A stretch of 64,000 nucleotides of DNA. It comes from Epiperipatus broadwayi (lineage: Eukaryota > Onychophora > Udeonychophora > Euonychophora > Peripatidae). Made by a program: the position numbers and the translations under genes. Below are positions 61,381 to 64,000 of the stretch, piece after piece. How positions within the stretch are numbered: position 1 is the first letter of the stretch; each line of letters opens with the position of its first letter. The notes below the pieces were generated by a model. It did not search any database, was not told the DNA's origin, and saw only the letters and a list, made by a program, of their open reading frames with translations. The DNA lies in assembly GCA_028023455.1 (NCBI GenBank), contig JAQFVV010006271.1:3122673-3186672 (forward strand). Reading direction: 5' to 3'.

Positions 61381-61488
61381 GGCAATTATAAATATAATAA
61401 AGTAAATAAGTGAAGAAGATGGAGATTATAGGGTGGGTTATATATATATAGAGCACATATATATATATATACCCACGCTATAATATAT

Positions 61489-61503
61489 ACGCTCTTCCGA
61501 TCT
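61489..61503. other. 15-base match to the end of an Illumina sequencing adapter
   Basis: ACGCTCTTCCGATCT equals the last 15 bases of the standard Illumina read-1 adapter. It lies between two (TA)n tracts (around 61441-61470 and 61510-61532), typical of a difficult assembly join. The next bases, CTTCAAT and (AT)n and ATTGAAG, form a hairpin. The join here should be treated as unproven. Confidence 0.75.
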
Positions 61504-61532
61504 CTTCAATATATATATATATATATATATAT

Positions 61533-64000
61533 TGAAGCGGAAAATATATTTCACATATTTTTGCTTCACTGTCTGGTGATTCAAAACCTTGAATCAGAGG
61601 TTTAAATCAGCTATATGTGTGTTAAATCACTAGAGAGTGAAAGGATGCACATACAAGTTTTAAAACCCTCCTTTATTTTTTTATGTTCATAAGTTAAACA
61701 TTTTTATTATAAAAGATTATTTAATAATTTTAAATCGGAAAGATTTAAATTTCCATTCCCTTGATATAATCATGTATGCATGTTGAAGATTGCAAAAATA
61801 TATTATTGATAAAAAATATATTTTCGTTATTAAATATTATGTATATTTATTTTGTAGTTGCATATTATTTTATGAAGCAATACCAAAAAAAGTTCTAGAG
61901 AGTAATTAAAATAACTCAGAAACATATAAATAAAAGAATATTCTAGATTCAATTTAAAAAGGATAATTAATAAATTAAAATCCCTTAGCAAACAATATGT
62001 TAATGAAAATTTATATACCTTTTGAATCTATTTCCATTCTTGAAATAGATTAAAACAATACTCTCTAGAACTTGTCACATCATCATTGAAAATAAACAAT
62101 AGATGCATTCAGGCCAGCTAATAGACATCCAGGCCATATCAAGCAGAAACAGAGAATATTCGAAAAGGTCTTACTAATATAAATAGAGCCAAAATTTTAG
62201 GCTAACTCTTTTAGTTTGCCATCTTAAACAGTGTTGCGCAATGAACCCACATCAATTTAATTTTTGAAATATGAACCCAGAGTAGAAGGACTAGATTTGC
62301 TTCCCCTTTCTTCTCCAAAAATTGTTTCTGTGCTGCTATGCTAACCTACCATCTCCACATATACACTGCCTAATTTAAATGCTGTAATAACTATCTCAAG
62401 ATGCCAGACATTATTTTTCAATGCTTTGCCTTGCTTAATCATGTTTTCCTCATCTACAAAATTTACATTTTTCTATCCGTACATATATCAAGGCATCAGG
62501 AAATGGAAGGTAAATCCTAATCAAGGTGCTAATATGAAATCTTAAAAAACTTTCAATTTAAATCCTAAATCAATTATAATGTAAACTTATCTTTCTATTT
62601 AAACATAACATAATACTAATTGTAACCTTTCTATAACATAATGACTTTCTCTTTCTGTTCTAAAAATCTAATGCATGAATCTATAATTTTATATTTTTTA
62701 ATGTATTTCTTTAATGGGTTTCACAATTTTTATTCTTAATACTTTAAATGAGGCAAACTTTTATTTTTAATATTATAAATTTCATATGATTTTATTTAAT
62801 ATGCTAATAGTTCAATTGAGTGAACCGATCCTAAATTTTCTTATATTAGATATCCTAGATATTATGGGATATTAAAGCGTAAATGTAAGCTTTCTTACCT
62901 AACTAAAAGTTTGCTCGATTGAATAATATTTTTTAAGTTATTCTATTTGCTTAGTGGCTGATTATTCGCTGCTACATTTAATATGTTATTTTATTACCAT
63001 ATTTACACTATTGATTTTATTTTCTAATTATTTTTCAAAGTAAACTTAATGGCCTACCTTTGCTGTTTTTTTTATTATATGGTCAATCATTTTCCCATCA
63101 TGCCATCTAGTATGGTAGTTATTTATGGAATTAATTACTAGTTTGCATATTAATATTTGTTTAATGAAGGGAACAATAATCCCTCTTTTATTTGTGACAT
63201 CGTAACTAATATTAAGGGTCATTTGCATACCTTTCGAGAGGGATCAAATTATTTCATATCATTATGCTAGATTCAATTAAATTATGAGAGCCTTAAAACC
63301 ACATATCAGCATTATTAAGAATCTGATTTAATTTTTTAACATTAGCATTGCTTGGCTTACATAATATACAAAATTATCTCACTTTACTTTGTCTGAACTA
63401 AACCCCGGAGAAATAGGATTCTTTTACTAAATGGTATATCCATAAATGGGGCTTGGAAGTACCAGCTTCAGGATATTGTCAGATAATCATTTGGCTCTGC
63501 TTGGGTTAACACTGGAACACAGACCGAGATAATTCCTACAAGACCACTCTTTTCAAATGCTGACCTGTCACTTGTACAGGCACCTTTCATATTTTTATAT
63601 TATTGCTGAAACATTCATCCTAAAATGAACACAATCTATTCTAGGGTTATGATTTAGTCAGCACTGTGATTCTCATTTAATGTTTTTATATTTTCCCGTT
63701 TTAAATCTGTAAGACATAATGCCATGATTTCTAAATCCATCTCATATTTTCGTTTATATTATAAGTTAGGTAATGTCATTTTAAAGCTTATTTAAGCTAC
63801 CAGCCCTCTCATTGACACAATGCTGAGTGTGCTAATGAATAATGCAAAGTAAATTTTTTCCAGTCAGAAAAGAAAAATAATAAAATAATTAACCATTTGT
63901 TGTTTAAACATTTTAAACTCCAATGACTATTTAAGTGAATGGTGTAAATTAATAAGTATTTTCATACATGGTTTAAATGAACCATAATAAAGTGATGTAA
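61533..64000. other. AT-rich non-coding DNA, no gene seen
   Basis: No gene was recognised. A short inverted pair, AGTTCTAGAGAGTA (about 61891-61904) and TACTCTCTAGAACT (about 62061-62074), encloses about 155 bp with no matching target duplication. The part near 63440-63590 is less AT-rich but has no long frame. Confidence 0.5.

Noticed and set aside
61887-62075. 14 bp inverted repeats (AGTTCTAGAGAGTA) as a possible MITE
   Set aside because: The flanking bases give no target duplication and the inverted repeats are short, so chance cannot be excluded.

Overview
The window looks like intergenic DNA from an AT-rich animal genome, probably an invertebrate. By eye it is about three quarters A+T, with (TA)n tracts of up to about 110 bp, two (TAA)n tracts of about 180 bp, no compact gene organisation, and animal-type mobile elements: Ty3-like LTR elements primed by tRNA-Lys, Penelope-like elements, a piggyBac-like element and hammerhead-ribozyme-like repeats. 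The Gag and integrase-tail sequences resemble Ty3-class elements I associate with arthropods, but the phylum is not resolved. I found no host protein-coding gene, rRNA or intact tRNA. Nearly everything recognisable is mobile or repetitive DNA.

Layout. 1-6270: low-complexity non-coding DNA with (TA)n tracts. 6280-6520: a degenerate minisatellite. 7440-7898: one dispersed copy of a 415-436 bp repeat with a hammerhead-like motif. 8023-8312: a foldback element whose arms are themselves nested palindromes. 8346-9561: two decayed Penelope-like 3' ends in tandem, with GIY-YIG endonuclease remnants. 9562-18570: mostly unremarkable. 18571-25265: a duplicated 1.7 kb segment on both sides of an array of seven-plus 420 bp monomers, each with a hammerhead-like motif. 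25450-26015: two more partial copies of the 1.7 kb segment, facing each other. 30525-30564: a third, isolated hammerhead-like motif with an intact core.

33453-52518 is one LTR retrotransposon inserted in a (TA)n tract. It has very long LTRs (about 4.17 kb), a tRNA-Lys primer site, an intact 738-codon gag and only the tail of integrase; protease, reverse transcriptase, RNase H and the integrase core are missing. Its 3' LTR holds three later insertions, for which the 5' LTR is the empty-site control: a 744 bp piggyBac-like element flanked by TTAA, a 6.5 kb second LTR element in the opposite orientation (coiled-coil ORF only), and a 170 bp near-perfect hairpin with a 13 bp target duplication.

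54496-56700 is a five-unit array of a 475 bp repeat, three units forward and two inverted, flanked by a 15 bp direct repeat. 57380-57569 is (TAA)n. 57973-61370 is the 3' end of a third LTR element, coding for tandem 30-residue lysine-rich repeats fused to an integrase-like tail. At 61489-61503 there is a 15-base match to the end of an Illumina adapter, so continuity there is suspect. The rest is featureless AT-rich DNA.

The leading candidates for unusual biology are (i) the hammerhead-bearing tandem array, which resembles metazoan retrozymes or ribozyme satellites and lies in the same window as Penelope remnants, and (ii) a set of related non-autonomous LTR elements whose proteins are coiled-coil and basic-repeat fusions and which must borrow polymerase functions.
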